64,000 nucleotides of DNA from Neodiprion pinetum (lineage: Eukaryota > Arthropoda > Insecta > Hymenoptera > Diprionidae), in NCBI RefSeq assembly GCF_021155775.2, contig NC_060234.1:18686526-18750525 (forward strand), written 5' to 3'. The position numbers and the translations under genes were made by a program. The first letter of the stretch is position 1. Each line of letters begins with the position of its first letter. The notes under the pieces are model-generated. The model saw only the letters and a program-made list of their open reading frames with translations, had not been told where the DNA came from and did no database searches. Of this stretch, positions 45,991-57,849 are shown piece by piece.

Positions 45991-46613
45991 TTTGCCGTAA
46001 GCCGAGCGTGACTCCAAAAGTTGAAGAGAATATAATATGTATATTGTGACGATTTGTTTTTTTATTATCACAATTTACAGCTACGTTGGATGAACTATTG
46101 ACTTTTGTATTCTCAATAGCAAATCGTCAGTCTCAATACAAATCATGAGTACGTTCAACTTTAAGACATATTCGTTCTCGTACCAAATGAATAAATAAAT
46201 TAGGGATGTAAAAATAAATTGTTAAAAAAAAACTCATTTTCATTCATCCATTCACTCTTAAGATTAAAATAACGAATAAATGAATCAAGGGTGTATAAAT
46301 AAAATGGTAAATAGAAATCCATAAAAAATTATTCATTCCGGTCTTTTTCAATCAAATTGGTTTCTGACTTTGCAATACAAGTCCCATACCTTGGAAACGA
46401 ATAATACGAGTTTAATGTCGGATATTATAGACAAGACGTTTCTTCTGAATCACAGAAACATATGTCCGCAGGATTTGCAGACACGGTAACCGCAGATAAA
46501 GAAATTCTGAGAAAAGGGAAGGATCCGTGTCTTTGTAGAACTCCAAAAGTGCGAAGAATCGAAAAAGACCATTTTTGAAAATTCAGCTTCTACCAGGTTT
46601 TAAAATCGAGCAA

Positions 46614-46651
<38 letters not shown>

Positions 46652-46893
46652 GTATAGCTACCGTGATACGTGAACGACGCTTGGAAAAGCACGTGATCGC
46701 AAACAATAAGACCATATCTCCGTGACGGAGACTCGAAAATTTTCAATCGAAATATTACTGCCATTTATTTCTTAACTACTTGGTACAATAGGTATTTTAA
46801 TTTGTATGGGATGATTGTTTGTGCCACACGTTTTTCAGGGTAAAGTGCTCATTTCGAACACTCGATGAACTGGACCCCCATGGTTTTTTCCAA
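45991..46893. other. Non-coding stretch with (TA)n microsatellite
   Basis: A pure TA repeat of about 30 bp lies at 46619-46650. Otherwise this is AT-rich sequence without a gene, presumably the 3' flank of the MULE-USP copy B gene. Confidence 0.45.
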
Positions 46894-48300
46894 TTAATTT
46901 ATATTGTCTTTAATATAGCAGACAATTTTCGGCTTCGTTTTGTATGTGTCTTTCAACACCTTTGGCTTTAATTGACAGTTGTCATACTGTATCCACGTTC
47001 CTCTGAACGATATTCCGGTGTAGTGGCCTATTTCATCTTTTTTTGTATCTCTGAGCCGTAGTAATCAATCAGACCAATCAGTTCAAACTCATCGATACCA
47101 TCTTTAAATATCTTTGGTATCATACTCAACTCGATATGCAGCCCCTTTTCGATGAACCCATAAATCTCGATGCATATCATTTTACCTGAAACACATTAAT
47201 ATTATTTAAGAATATAAAGTCAGGTCTTTTACCTCTCTGGGCACTATACATATGTATCGGGTTGCCGGTGACCCTGCACACCTAGCAAAATAGATGGGTG
47301 CTGAAAAGTGGTAGTGCCCAGAGAGACGATTATGGATAACCGAGTGAATAGCAGCTGGCTCACCAGTAGTCATTCCAATGTCTACTTTTCCTTGGCAATT
47401 TACGCAACGTCTTTTTCTGGTCATGTTTCCTTTTAGTATGTTGAAAAAGTTGTTATTATTTTTCAAATGATTTATTTGGAGTACGGCAGAATACTCTTTA
47501 TTTATAATTTCATTGCAACCGTTTATGCATTTTATTTTTTGTTCAATACTTGACTGATTTTGCAAAATATAATTGATGAGATCGTTGATAGCCGAATCAC
47601 ATTCCACAATTTTGAACATTTTCTCCTGGGTTTCAATGCCCTTAAAGTTGAGCATTAAACGACCTCTTAATCTATACGTATTCGCTGTAATCCCTTTTTT
47701 TAATGTGTCAGAAACGATTCCAAATAACGGATTACATCCGGTTGTAGTTAATACGTATTGTTGGAAATGTGCATAATCTATACTGGCTGCTAGAATAATT
47801 TGGTAAAAGCTATCTACTGCACACGTATGTTTAAATGAATATTTTGCACCATTTATAGATACAAAATTCATTTTCAAAGCATTGCCATTTTTTAATGTTG
47901 GTAAATTTTCTTTATTATTTGAATGGTATAACAGCATGTCATAAATTTTTTCTTTACTTTGGCCAAGATATCTGTTTTTGCTTGTAACGCTTTCGTTATT
48001 ACTTTTCAAATCCTTTAAGACTAAGCCTTTGTGATTTTCTATTTCCGTTAAGGCCATTTTGTATTTAATGTCTTCTGAGCTGTAGCAATTTACACCCACT
48101 CTTCGCTGGCCATAACCTTCTTCTCCCGATTCGATAGAGCATCCTGGTAGGGCGTGTACGTTTTTTCTGCATACCCTGCAGGAATGCGCTCCTTCAGGTT
48201 GATCACCTCGAAAGCAAGCTACACATTGTTGCATATTGTTAGTCAGCTCTTTCAATGGAGATATTTGACCAGTTGCTGCTGATTCTCCTTTATACTGCAA
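46894..48300 (-). pseudogene. MULE-USP copy B: zinc-finger plus ubiquitin-specific-protease-like domain
   Basis: The main frame (48300-47206, 364 codons) starts with a zinc finger CVACFRGDQPEGAHSCRVC, then HALPGC (residues 26-54). After a linker comes the USP-like Cys box YSFKHTCAVDSFYQIILA (about residues 150-167), a CINGC...CVNC ribbon near residues 265-310, and then a break. The C-terminal part lies at about 47185-46894: FELIGLIDYYG, then in the next frame EIGHYTGISFRGTWIQYDN, a canonical USP His box. A run of seven As at the junction (about 47038) suggests a one-base slip. Catalytic Cys and His are both present. The first exons of the same gene lie at 50913-51981 and 53871-54361, beyond the Tigger insertion. 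Confidence 0.68.
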
Positions 48301-48419
48301 CGTTACATTTGAATTTAATAAAATGCCTATTCAAATTGAATGTCGTAGAAAAGTTTTAGTACAAGCTGAGTACGCAGAGACGACAAAGACGCACCCAGCA
48401 AGTAGTAAGCATACTTATA
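48301..48419. other. Short spacer between MULE-USP copy B and Tigger
   Basis: Part of the interrupted MULE-USP gene region. The TA at 48418-48419 is one copy of the Tigger target duplication. Confidence 0.6.
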
Positions 48420-50763
48420 CAGTAGAGCGTCGATTATCCGAACTAATTGGGACCGGGAACCATTCGGATAATCGAAAATTCGGATAACCGAACAGTGTGA
48501 AAAAAACGCTGATTCGTTCAATGTATAAACATACGTATGTATTTAAAACAGATGAACTATCTTCTTATTATATACATAGTACATTTTGTTAACATTTATA
48601 ACGGTTACGTAATAGAATATAGTGTACAAAATATATGTATTGAAAAACAAGTGTCTATACTAATTTTATAAGTGGTAGGTGTATGTACATACTTGGTTTA
48701 CTTCTTTGGAAAAAAGTTCATGATTTTCCTCTGTTTTACAACGGAAGCTCGCTTCTTTGCAGCCAAATCCCGCAATCGTTTCAGGAGAAGAAGTTGCGTT
48801 TGACAACATTCAGGTTGTTTTTCGTACCACTCCATCGCCGTTTCCAGAGCCCCGAAGGCCTCACCGTGAGAGGGCTGCTTTGACGCTTCCACACTTTCGT
48901 CGCTGTGTTTGTCATCAGAATCACTATCTTCGTCGTGGAGAACTGAAGATACGATTTGATCGTCGGTTAAAATTTGATAGCTGGGATCGTTCGCGTCATC
49001 TTTCAGCCAATTTTCGGCGTCATCGTTGTCACATTCCGTGAATCCAGGGATGGCGTGGAAGATTTCAACGAATTCATTTATGCCACCTTGCTCGCAATTA
49101 GAAATATCTTCTTGAATCTCGGCCTGCGTTTCTTCTGAGGGTGGCCACAGTTTGTTCCAAGCGTTCTTCAGATTTCTTTCTGTTAGCGATGCCCACGCAT
49201 CAGCTATCATGTAGCAACAATGTTTCAAATTTATGGTTTTCGCGAATTGAACAATACTGTCTTCGGTGTTTTCTTCTGCCATAAACAGTCTCCTAAGAAC
49301 TTCTTTTCTATACAATCTCTTCATTTTCTCTATCACACCCTGATCCATAGGCTGGATAAGAGATGTTACGTTCGGTGGAAGGAATCTGACTTCGAAGTAT
49401 CTGGATCGAGACTGTTCAATACCTCAGCGGATGGATGAGAAGGCGCGTTATCTAGGAGCAGCAACACTCTACCAGTTTTATGTTGAGCCTTGCGCCATTC
49501 TTTAACGTTCTTCATAAAATCGTTTGTGTACCAATCGCAAAACAATCTTGAGTCCATCCAAGCACTATTCTGGGCTTTATAGATCACAGGCAAGCCAGTC
49601 ACATTTTTGAAGCACCGCGGTTTCTTCGCCTTTCCGATAAGTAATAACGGTAATCTATGAGTGCCGGCTGCATTAGCACATGTCATAGCCGTTATTCGTT
49701 CTTTGGACACCTTGAATCCGGGTGCTGCAGTTTCACGCCTAGATGCGAGAGATTTGGTGGGCAAAGACTTCCAATTTAACCCAGTCTCATCTGCATTGTA
49801 CACATCATCTCTAGAATATCCTTCCTCTTCTACGATGGTAGCGAAGTTCTGTTTAAACTTCTCAGCAGCCTCCGAATCTGCCGATAACGTTTCCCCTTGA
49901 ACCTGAAGTTCTCGTATTCCATGGCGAGTCTTGAAGTTTTTCAGAAATCCAGAGCTGGCTTTAAAATCAGACGATCCGCCGATTCTATTGTTCAAGTCAA
50001 GAGCTTTCTCACACAAGATTGGACCGGAAATTGGTTGTCCTAAACTTCGCCTCTGCGTGAACCACTCGGATAAAGCCTTGTCGAGAACTGGATTCTGCGC
50101 GGATTTTAAAGCTTTTCGTTTCTGGGCCCCATGTTCACCGTCCGACGTTGACACAAATGACAAAATTTTATCCTTATTCTTTTTAATGTCCGTGATTGTT
50201 GCATTTCCCACATTGTACGCGAGAGCTAGAGATGCACCGGTCTCTCCTTTATCTAGCTTAGAAAGAATCTCTCGTTTTTGTTCCAAGGTAAGAACGTGTC
50301 GTTTACGCTTAGAAGTTAAAGGACTAGACGTAGAACTCATTATGAACGTGAGTTAGGAATCACATACAATCAGATTCAATATCGGGGCTCGCTCTTTCAC
50401 AGCTCTGCAGAAAAGTACATAAAGACTGACACTGGAAAACTAAATGCGCGCGAGCTCCTGTCAAGCGGGCGGAGGGGAGGTACGCCGTGCAAGTCTGAGC
50501 TCGCGACCAGGTAGAACCCGCGATACGGTCCTAACAGTTGCACGACTCGGCCATAAAACATCTGGTCGCCAAATGCAAACTGCACATGCACGTCTACGCG
50601 GACCTAACGGTCAACCTCGGTCAGGTTTTCCGTATACCTACCAACAAACCTAATCACTACCCCCACAAATCTTTCGGATAATTGACGTTTCGGATAAACC
50701 AAATCACCATTCGGATAATTGACGTTTCGGATAACTGACGTTCGGATAATCGACGGTCTACTG
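48420..50763 (-). mobile_element. Tigger/pogo-type element, nearly intact
   Basis: The terminal inverted repeats are CAGTAGAGCGTCGATTATCC at 48420 and CAGTAGACCGTCGATTATCC on the other strand ending at 50763. TA lies outside both (48418-48419 and 50764-50765). CAGTAG...CGATTATCCG ends are diagnostic for pogo/Tigger. The 2344-bp element encodes one transposase, split by a single frameshift. The right end carries two extra copies of TTCGGATAATTGACGTTTCG. Confidence 0.92.
48698..50340 (-). pseudogene. Tigger transposase (CENP-B-like), one frameshift
   Basis: From ATG 50340: a psq-type helix-turn-helix (LTLEQKREILSKLDKGETGA ... NATITDIKKNKDKI, residues 17-60), a CENP-B-type HTH (LSEWFTQRRSLGQPISGPIL, about 90-110; HGIRELQVQGE), then the DDE domain: YNADETGLNWK and LLLDNAPSH carry the first two Asp. 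Near 49370 the frame breaks by one base. The rest continues in 49348-48698: LIQPMDQGVIEKMK has the third Asp, and an acidic C-terminal tail follows. The combined length is about that of a Tigger transposase (roughly 540 aa). Otherwise it is undamaged, suggesting recent activity. Confidence 0.9.
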
Positions 50764-50912
50764 TAGTTATATTCAGCTCAATGAAACGAATAATGTCAAA
50801 CGTGTCATAAGCACAAGATTATCACAAAAATTTCGAAAATAATTATCAATAATTACTTCAAGGCAATTAGATAAAATATTCCATTTGAATGCTTTTACCG
50901 TCAGATACACAC
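50764..50912. other. Short non-coding spacer
   Basis: MULE-USP gene sequence between the Tigger element and the acidic linker exon; nothing further recognised. Confidence 0.4.
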
Positions 50913-51981
50913 TGGCGTTTCGCTATAATGTGACGCTGATTCTTCAATATGTAGTGATGGCTTTTCGCCATCCGCATAACCAGACCCCTCGAATTCCATA
51001 TTGTGTATTATTGAGTTAGAGTCATTTTCGGTTTTTATTCGAAGCATTCTAGGCTTATCGGTTTCTTCAAGAGTATCACTTCTGTCAATTTCATCCGATG
51101 TGATCTCGTCATTTGCCTATAGAATCCTCAATTTTCCATCATAATATTTGATAATTTTTTTGGATAGTTCCATCTACTCTCGAGTACTTTCCCTTTTTAG
51201 CCAATACGCCGTGTTTGCTTTTCTTAATTTCACATTCGACAGCAGCACTGGAGCTTGGGCGTATATTGTCAATATTAAATTTCTTATTATGAAGATTCGA
51301 CCACATTGGTAAATGCCTAATTTCTCTCAGCAATCTTTGAGCTATTCTTAAATCAAAATGTGCGTTATCACGATCGCCAATTTCATTTTTTATTTTCGTC
51401 TTTACTCCTAACTCAATTTCAGTAGCCCATTGCTCCCATGCATTTGAGTACATATTCTTTTTCTTTGAGTTCTTTGGTCTATCCATTTTTTGTTTCTCAT
51501 TATTAATATCCTCATCGTCCAAATCCTCATCAACTTCGGATTCACCGCTTTGGCTTCTGGTTTCTACCTCATTACATAAATTTTCGTACTCATGCAACTG
51601 ACCAGTTATAATGTCTCGCAAACGTTCTTTATGTTTTTCACATAATGTCACTTGGTTCCCTTTAGTTAATTTGCCATCTGTTTTGCTCAAAGCTACTGTT
51701 AAGAGCATTGTTATCAAGTCTCTCGCTTCTTCTTCGTTTGAACTCAAAATTAATTGACCGATACTTGCTAAATAAAAAACTTTGATCCGTTGATTTTTAG
51801 TTTTCAAAAAATCAGCCCACAGTTTTATATAATGAGCTACGTCTATGGAAATTAACGTTTTATTGTGCATTAATATGGGGTCAGTTTTAAATGCATCGCA
51901 ATATTCTTCGATTGTCAAAAAATTTGTGAATGCAGATATGCATGCAGTTAGCAAGGCCCTTGAAGAGTCACAAATCTGCAA
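50913..51981 (-). pseudogene. MULE-like transposase central/C-terminal exons of copy B
   Basis: After an acceptor TTTGCAG (about 51975) the frame reads ICDSSRALLTACISAFTNF, then LISIDVAHYIKLWADFL and RIKVFYLASIGQLILSSNEE, an acidic/basic linker, RLLREIRHLPMWSNLH and PSSSAAVECEIKKSK. This is the same family as copy A (TSAAIESE..). The frame ends at 51139. A further acidic segment (SDEIDRSDTLEETDKPRMLR) is open from about 51118 to 50913. The D-SS-AL and (I/L)D.AHYIK motifs fit the DDE domain of a MULE-like transposase, but the exon with the earlier catalytic residues is not found in 52-53.9 kb. Tigger separates this part from the USP part. Confidence 0.6.
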
Positions 51982-51984
51982 ATG

Positions 51985-53870
51985 ATAAACTGAATTAACC
52001 CTAGTTCGCTCCTGTCATTTTTTTGTTTCACTTTCAAACGCTGTCATGTGGTCCAAGCGATCACCAGTTCTTTGTTTCAAGCGTGAAATGATCTTTACAC
52101 CCGGGAATGAAACTTATAGATGAATTTTTTTGTGTTCTTAATAAGGAAGAGATTAGTGTATATAAACGTTAATTTCATTGAACTGAAACTTGGTGAAAGA
52201 ATGATTGGAACGAAAAGTGTAGCGGACAAAAAGATGCAAAAATGGGTTTGACACTATGATATTTTGTTGAGGTGCGTTTGTACCCCGTTGCAGTATTGTA
52301 GGGCTAATGTACGATATGAATTTGTCATATTGCAACATCTATCTATTATTTTCATCAAATTTTTGAATGCTCCAATAGTTGAACCTATATTTTTTCAATA
52401 AACTGATATGATAAATTTGTGCAATATATCGATGCCTGAGCACAGTATCATCCTGTCTCAAATTGTAAGTGAGAACTATATTATTACATGTTTGAAAAGG
52501 ATCCTATATCCACAATACATTTGTTCTCTCCGAAATTGAAAGTTGATACCACTACGGCGCGGCGGTCTCTACATTCATATACTCATATTAATTTGGATAC
52601 AAAATTTGTATCAATTTCAATAGCGAAAAATTAACCCCCCTGTATATACAACTCTATAATCAAGATACTCCAATATTTTTTTTTTTTTTTTAAGAACCTC
52701 CCGATTTCCTTGATGGTTTTTAGCGCATGACAGCTCAACAAGAATTCGATAATTCGAAATCTGAGGAGATGAAAAAAGGCTTTGAATCACCATGCATTAG
52801 AATCGTCGAATACTTCCGACATTAGAAGACGTAAATGTATTTCAGCGAAAGAATCGCAAAAGAAGAAACAAATTATTCATTGCAGGTTTGTATCATCGAA
52901 GTTTCAGTGCATATACAAATTTTTTAATCTACATGCAAAGAGCGTCGTAGTGCTGCCAACTTGATTTCGGAGCAAACAGATGATTTGCAAACGCATTTTG
53001 TTATAAAATACCTTGCAATCAAAATTCGAGATAAGATAGATTCCAAAGGCATTTTGAGATAGGATAGTTTTTATTCGCGATTTGAAACAGGATGATATTT
53101 TGCTCAAGTGCCGATATGATAACAGTTCTGCGTTAATGTAGTACTTCATCCAAAACTAAATTATTTATTTATTTACACGCTTGGACTTTTTGAACAGAAT
53201 CTATACAACTACTTGTTAAACATAAGGTAGGTAATTTGACCTTTTGCGAAAACATAACTTGAAACATTTTGTATTTAAATCAATTAAATGTAAGAAAAGC
53301 CGAAATATTTATCAGCGTAAGTAAGTTATATTTGATAATCAGTGCGAAATTACGTAGAGTCGTAAGCAACAAGTAATAATGAGCTCAAGATGACGATGTT
53401 GTTCGTTTGGAACTCTATCGAGAAGTGATCGTCACCTCGCTGGTCGAAGCGTCGATCCCTTAGCGATTCGTGGGGCTCACTAGTCCTTTGTCCTAGCCAC
53501 TTATCGCCTCAGATAAACAGCTCGGGTGACCGTCGCCGAAAGCGAGACGTTGGTCTCAAGTGGGCCCCTTTCGTCAACACGAGCATCGAGAGAAACTGTT
53601 GCGTTCGTTGCGTTCAGTAGCAACATATGTTTCTTTGTTACGTTTCAGCCGTTTGAGCATTTAGCAGCGCGCACAGGCGCTCGAAGAAAAATTAGGCTCT
53701 TAAACAATGAGAGCTAAGAAGCTGAAAACTTCCAGAAAACTTCTTCAAAGCACTGTGAAAATGTTGATATTATTAAAAAATGAAAACTTAAGCTTTCGTC
53801 ACACAACTTTTTCAATTGAAAATATAAAACGAAAATTATGATGAAATTTTTTGAATCAATAATTTGAAAC
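51985..53870. other. Non-coding stretch inside MULE-USP copy B
   Basis: The exon linking the N-terminal and central transposase parts should lie here but is not recognisable. An inverted pair of similar segments (about 52437-52462 and 53078-53110, ATCATCCTGT.TCAAAT) suggests another decayed repeat. A GC-richer block at about 53395-53700 remains unexplained. Confidence 0.4.
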
Positions 53871-54361
53871 TTATAATATTTTACCTTTCATATTTCCTGG
53901 CTTAGCTGATTTGGTCAAATGATGGTTCGCAAACTGAAATCCATGCTTGAGTTGTAACGAATTCCATAAATGCGCCGATATCTTTTCCGCCCATACTTTA
54001 GGTCGCGGTACTGTTCGAATGCGTTTGATTTTTTTCCCCTTCTTTGTAGTAGTTTTGTGTACTACTTCAGTGATTAGATCCTGAATTTCTGTCTCAGGTA
54101 TCGCAAATGTAAAACAATCGAGACAATCTAAACTTGTGTTCGCTATTGAATTTGTGTCGACAGAAGATGCAGTTGTATTTATTGTCGAATTTTGCAAGGA
54201 GTCGTTGAGTTTTTACCCAATAAAACGTTCCTTAAATCGTATCGATCATTAACGACGTATGAGTGTAGGCTGGTAGGCTTTATACCTAATTCAATTGATA
54301 GGTTTACCCACACATTTTCCTTTTGCCGAGGCGATCTTTGCATTTTCGAGCAGAATGTCAT
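53871..54361 (-). pseudogene. N-terminal region of the MULE-like transposase, copy B
   Basis: Two overlapping frames, linked by a one-base shift near 54210, read VWVNLSIELGIKPTSLHSYV, NDRYDLRNVLLGK, then LNDSLQNSTIN.., GKKIKRIRTVPRPKVWAEKI, HLWNSLQLKHGFQFANHHLT. The motifs (short-helix N-terminus; W...I...LWN...L..GF.F..H..TK) resemble the N-termini of insect MULE-like transposases of the kind found downstream. The exon ends at a donor-like KI/GTAAAA near 53871. Assignment to the same gene as 51981-46894 is by order, strand and motif style. Confidence 0.5.
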
Positions 54362-54439
54362 TTTTATGTTTCAATACTGCATTTTTCACATTTTCTTTAC
54401 AAACAGTACGAGGCTTACAGGGACCTCGCGTTGGAGTCA

Positions 54440-54694
54440 CGATAATTTAATTCAATAAATAATGTAACAGGTCGACATAATATTTAGTCGAGCTCTCAGC
54501 CGATCACTTATAATACCTACTGCCACAGGTCACTAAATGGTACTGCTCAGTAAAACGTTACAAAGCCGCGAGATAGCAGCGCCTACGATGCCTCTGTTTA
54601 TAGTTTTGAATTTTGCCCATGCCAGTGCCGACAAAGGCGGCATCTCTTTGTAGCAAGTAGATTTCATATAATACGTGTGTGAATTTCACGCACC
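54440..54694. other. Non-coding flank left of Gypsy 2
   Basis: No coding sequence. It does not contain the missing Polinton integrase N-terminus that would be expected if Gypsy 2 had simply inserted into that gene. Confidence 0.5.
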
Positions 54695-54921
54695 TGTAGA
54701 AGGTACTTTATTTTAACAGATTTAAATTTGTAGAGAATATAGAGTTCTTTTGCTTGATCCGTCTCGTGTCCTGGCTAACAGTCGAATGCCTCCAGGACCG
54801 CCTTCCTCCGAGAGCATTCCTCAGGGCTCTCGAGTCGAGTTGTTCCGTAGCGTAAACATCCGATAACCGATCCCGCATGGTTTTCTGGCTGAGCCAGTCC
54901 TCTTCAAAAATGTTTACTTCA
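54695..54921 (-). repeat. 3' LTR of Gypsy 2
   Basis: 227 bp, matching 59417-59654 along its whole length with scattered differences, for example in the TTAACAG/TTAAACAGGAAC region. It contains the shared block AACATCCGATAACCGATCCC. Confidence 0.9.
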
Positions 54922-55434
54922 TTCGGCCTCACTGACCATCCTGGGTCGCCCTCGATCCCCTCGTTCGCACGAATTATTCGCTACGATCTAAAAAACAAGA
55001 CCCTCTCTTATTTACACATCAAGTGTTAAAGACGTGGGAAAGACGACAACTGCGTATCAATCTACACCCCGCAGAGGAGTGATCAGGTCCTCGCAAGAGT
55101 GCCAACCGATAATTAGATATCGCCAAAAGTGATTAGTTCGGAGGACATTGGGAGTTAGGATGTCGGGTGTACGGTTGCTAGCCTCGCCAGATGCCAACTG
55201 CCAAGCTGAGCGGGCAACCGGCCTCCTCAGCCCTATGAACGTCTGACTCCGACTACCTTTGGTCCCGGCCTGCGCCCGAAATCCCACCTGTTCGAGATTG
55301 ACCACTTCTCGATCATGGGAAATGGACTCGACCCTGGTCCAGCCTTGCCAGCACCCGTCGCACGAAACAATCTTGACCACGGATTGCATCTCAGGGTTAC
55401 TGAATGCGGGCCCTCATCCCAGGATGGGAGTAAC
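54922..55434 (-). other. 3' internal region of Gypsy 2
   Basis: GC-rich sequence between the truncated pol and the 3' LTR. A 110-codon frame (55389-55057) may be the diverged integrase C-terminus or a 3' non-coding region. The purine-rich GAGGGGATCGAGGGCGACCC near 54955 is a possible polypurine tract. Confidence 0.45.
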
Positions 55435-55647
55435 TCACCATTGCGGCTTACTGCGTGGCATCGAACGTGATCCCTTGAACCAGTAATTTGCTTTTAGCTT
55501 TGCTAACGTCCTCTCAAGATCGAAGTGCCCTTGTTCGTCGTGGTATAATCTCACAACGTTAAAACGAGACATTTTCGGTACGACCCACTTGTTACCCGTG
55601 TCTGTCTTTCGGAAAAAGGACCCTTGCCTTGAGGTCATACTTGTCAT
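55435..55647 (-). pseudogene. Gypsy 2 integrase zinc-binding start, truncated
   Basis: VVRLYHDEQGHFDLERTLAK carries the His-His half of the integrase zinc finger (H....GH....T). NYWFKGSR follows, and then homology stops at about 55475 before the CxxC half. The catalytic DDE core is absent from the element. Confidence 0.75.
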
Positions 55648-57376
55648 AGTATTGCTTCGTTTCTGGTTGATTTTCGCCAGACTCCAAGATCCTACGAATT
55701 AAATCTATGTCTGGGTCCTGCGATTGGGCCACCTTAATCCATTCGCTCTCCATAATATCGATAGCACAACAATCAATCGCATTCCTGCTTATATAATCGA
55801 CATGAGCTGCTTGGGTACCCCGGCGATACACAATATCGAAATTGTAGTCTTGCAAATACCCACACCAACGCGCGACTCGCGATTGTATGTCCTTTTTACT
55901 CGCTGTAGCGCGTACGGCACTGCAATCAGTTACTATGGTGAATTTGATTCCTAATAGGTAAACCCGAAATGCTTTCAATGCCGTGAATACCGCCAGCGTT
56001 TCTAAATCGTACGAATGATATTTTTGTTCCGTAGGAGTCGTCTTGCGACTATAGTATGCGACCACGCGTTTTCCTTCCCTATGTTTGTGTTGGTATGGCA
56101 CCCAAGCCCAACGCGCTCGCATCCGTATGCACCTCGATTTCACGCTCGGGATCGTAAATTGCTAAAATCGGTCTGCTCACTAGCATAGCTTTTATCTCGT
56201 CAATTGCTTCGCTTTCCTTCGCTCCCCACGACCAAGAAACATCTTTACGCAAGAGGTTCGTTAATGGGGCCGTCTTTCGCGCAAAATCCTTTATGAATTT
56301 GCGGAAATATCCCGCGAGACCTAGGAACTGCCTAACTTGCTTTATATTAGTAGGGTAACCAGATTTTGTTACGGCATCAATTTTATGAGTGCCTGGTCGT
56401 ATCCCTTCCCCCGAGATTTCACGTCCTAAATACTCGATTTTATTTTGAAAGAATTTACATTTAGATAGATTGATCGTCAAATTGTTAGCCTAAAGAGCCT
56501 TAAGGACTACTTCTAGTTTCTCAAACCCTTCGTCTAGCGTCTCTGTAGCGACCAATATATCATCTATGTACACGAGGGCATTATCTTTAAGGACTCTGTT
56601 CATGGCCTTCTGGAATACAGCTGGCGCGTTGACTAACCCAAAAGGCATTCGCAAGAATTCCCATTGACCGTCCGGCGTAACGAAAGCCGTCTTCTCGATA
56701 GAATCGGGGTGCACGAGAATTTGATAGAACCCGGACTTTAAATCTGAAGATGTAAAAACCCGTTTGTTGCAAAGTTGATCTACTTGGTCATCAATTATAG
56801 GCAATGGATATTGAATACGTTTGGTAATTCAGTTGAGACCTCTGTAATCTATTGCCATTCGCGTCTCCCCATTTTTTTTTTTCGTACAAGTACAACTGGG
56901 CTCCCACAAGGTGACGTACTCTCGCGAATAATACCGTTATCCTCTAATTCTGCTACCATGATCCTCACTTTCTACCGACCGGTTTTAGAGAGGCGGTATG
57001 GCCCATGAAAAACGGGAACTTCGGAAGTTAATTCAATTTTCATCTCTGCGGCATCCGTTTCACCTAATTCCCTCATCTTCAGAGATATGCTCCGCCGATA
57101 ACTATTTAGTAGCCTCAACAATCTCGTTCTGTTGATCGCGTCGAGGTATTCGCACCAAATATCGTCCTCTTTCACCGCTCCCGCTTGGTCGGCATGCCTC
57201 AACTTCTAATACTTTATCGTTTTTAACCGGTTGATCAAAGGTAAATATCACCCCAGACGCGTCTGATATAGCCCTAGTACCGGCCTTTTGTAAGATATCT
57301 CGACCGACGAGAATTTCCTTCGTCAATTGGTCATCGGCAACAATAAAGACTTTTATCTTGAATGGAATATCATCAA
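55592..57376 (-). pseudogene. pol: Gypsy 2 pol: protease end, reverse transcriptase and RNase H in pieces
   Basis: From 57376 down: EILVGRDILQKAG (end of protease), LTSEVPVFHGPYRLSKTGR (RT start), then, after a frameshift, RVFTSSDLKSGFYQILVHPD, WEFLRMPFGLVNAPAVFQKA and the catalytic VYIDDILVA (56804-56490). After a stop comes the thumb IEYLGREISGEGIRPGTHKI and QFLGLAGYFRKFI (56480-56079), then RNase H: VHTDASALGLGAI, YYSRKTTPTEQKYHSYDLET, FTIVTDCSAV and RVARWCGYLQDYNFDIVYRR. At least three frame breaks show it is inactive. Confidence 0.88.
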
Positions 57377-57377
57377 T

Positions 57378-57849
57378 ATTGTAGTATAATGATAATAATA
57401 GGTTTGATGCTATTAATTTTACTAAAGAAAGATCTGCAGTGTGACGGCAGGTTTGAATTTTACAGAAGTATTTCTTTATTATGACAAAGTGACAAGTACA
57501 TCTTTACAGTAGTCCCGATGGTCTTAGACTGACTTTTGCTTAGCTATTAGGTACATGCAGGGCCTCTTGGCCTTTTCTCACCCCCACCCTCATACCCTTA
57601 CTTATACTTTGTACTCCATACTTCATACCTGGCTTCTCTCTCGCTCTCACACGACTCGTATCCATCTCAATTATACAATACTTTAGTGACTGAGACTCAC
57701 CAACTAGTCACGTGTCCTCATCTGGCAACAGCATGTTGGATAGCCTTTGTCACAACATAATCCTTAAATTTACGACACTTAAAAATAAACACAACCTTAT
57801 CTTTACTTTAAAATATAAACTTAACATAGAGAATATTCTTTACTCCTAC
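57378..57849. mobile_element. 472-bp insertion in the Gypsy 2 protease region
   Basis: The protease reading frame stops at 57850/57852 and resumes exactly in frame at 57377 if the intervening sequence and one copy of AAT are ignored. AAT at 57375-57377 and 57850-57852 would be the 3-bp duplication. The ends ATTGTAG and CTAC(AAT) are inverted. Alternatively TGTAG...CTACA (57380-57850) could be a solo LTR. The interior is non-coding and partly C/T-rich. Confidence 0.65.

Noticed and set aside
47230..47300. SGHYHFSAPIYF in the main USP-like frame as the catalytic His box
   Set aside because: It lies too early and lacks the preceding L.G...Y.G block. The better His box, with GHYTGISFRGTW..YD, is found after a frameshift at about 47030.
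49661..50356. Plus-strand ORFs opposite the Tigger transposase
   Set aside because: They are antisense shadows of a well-supported transposase frame.
54922..55440. GC-rich block as an rRNA fragment
   Set aside because: Its composition suggested rRNA, but no conserved rRNA core was recognised and it lies between pol and the 3' LTR of Gypsy 2.
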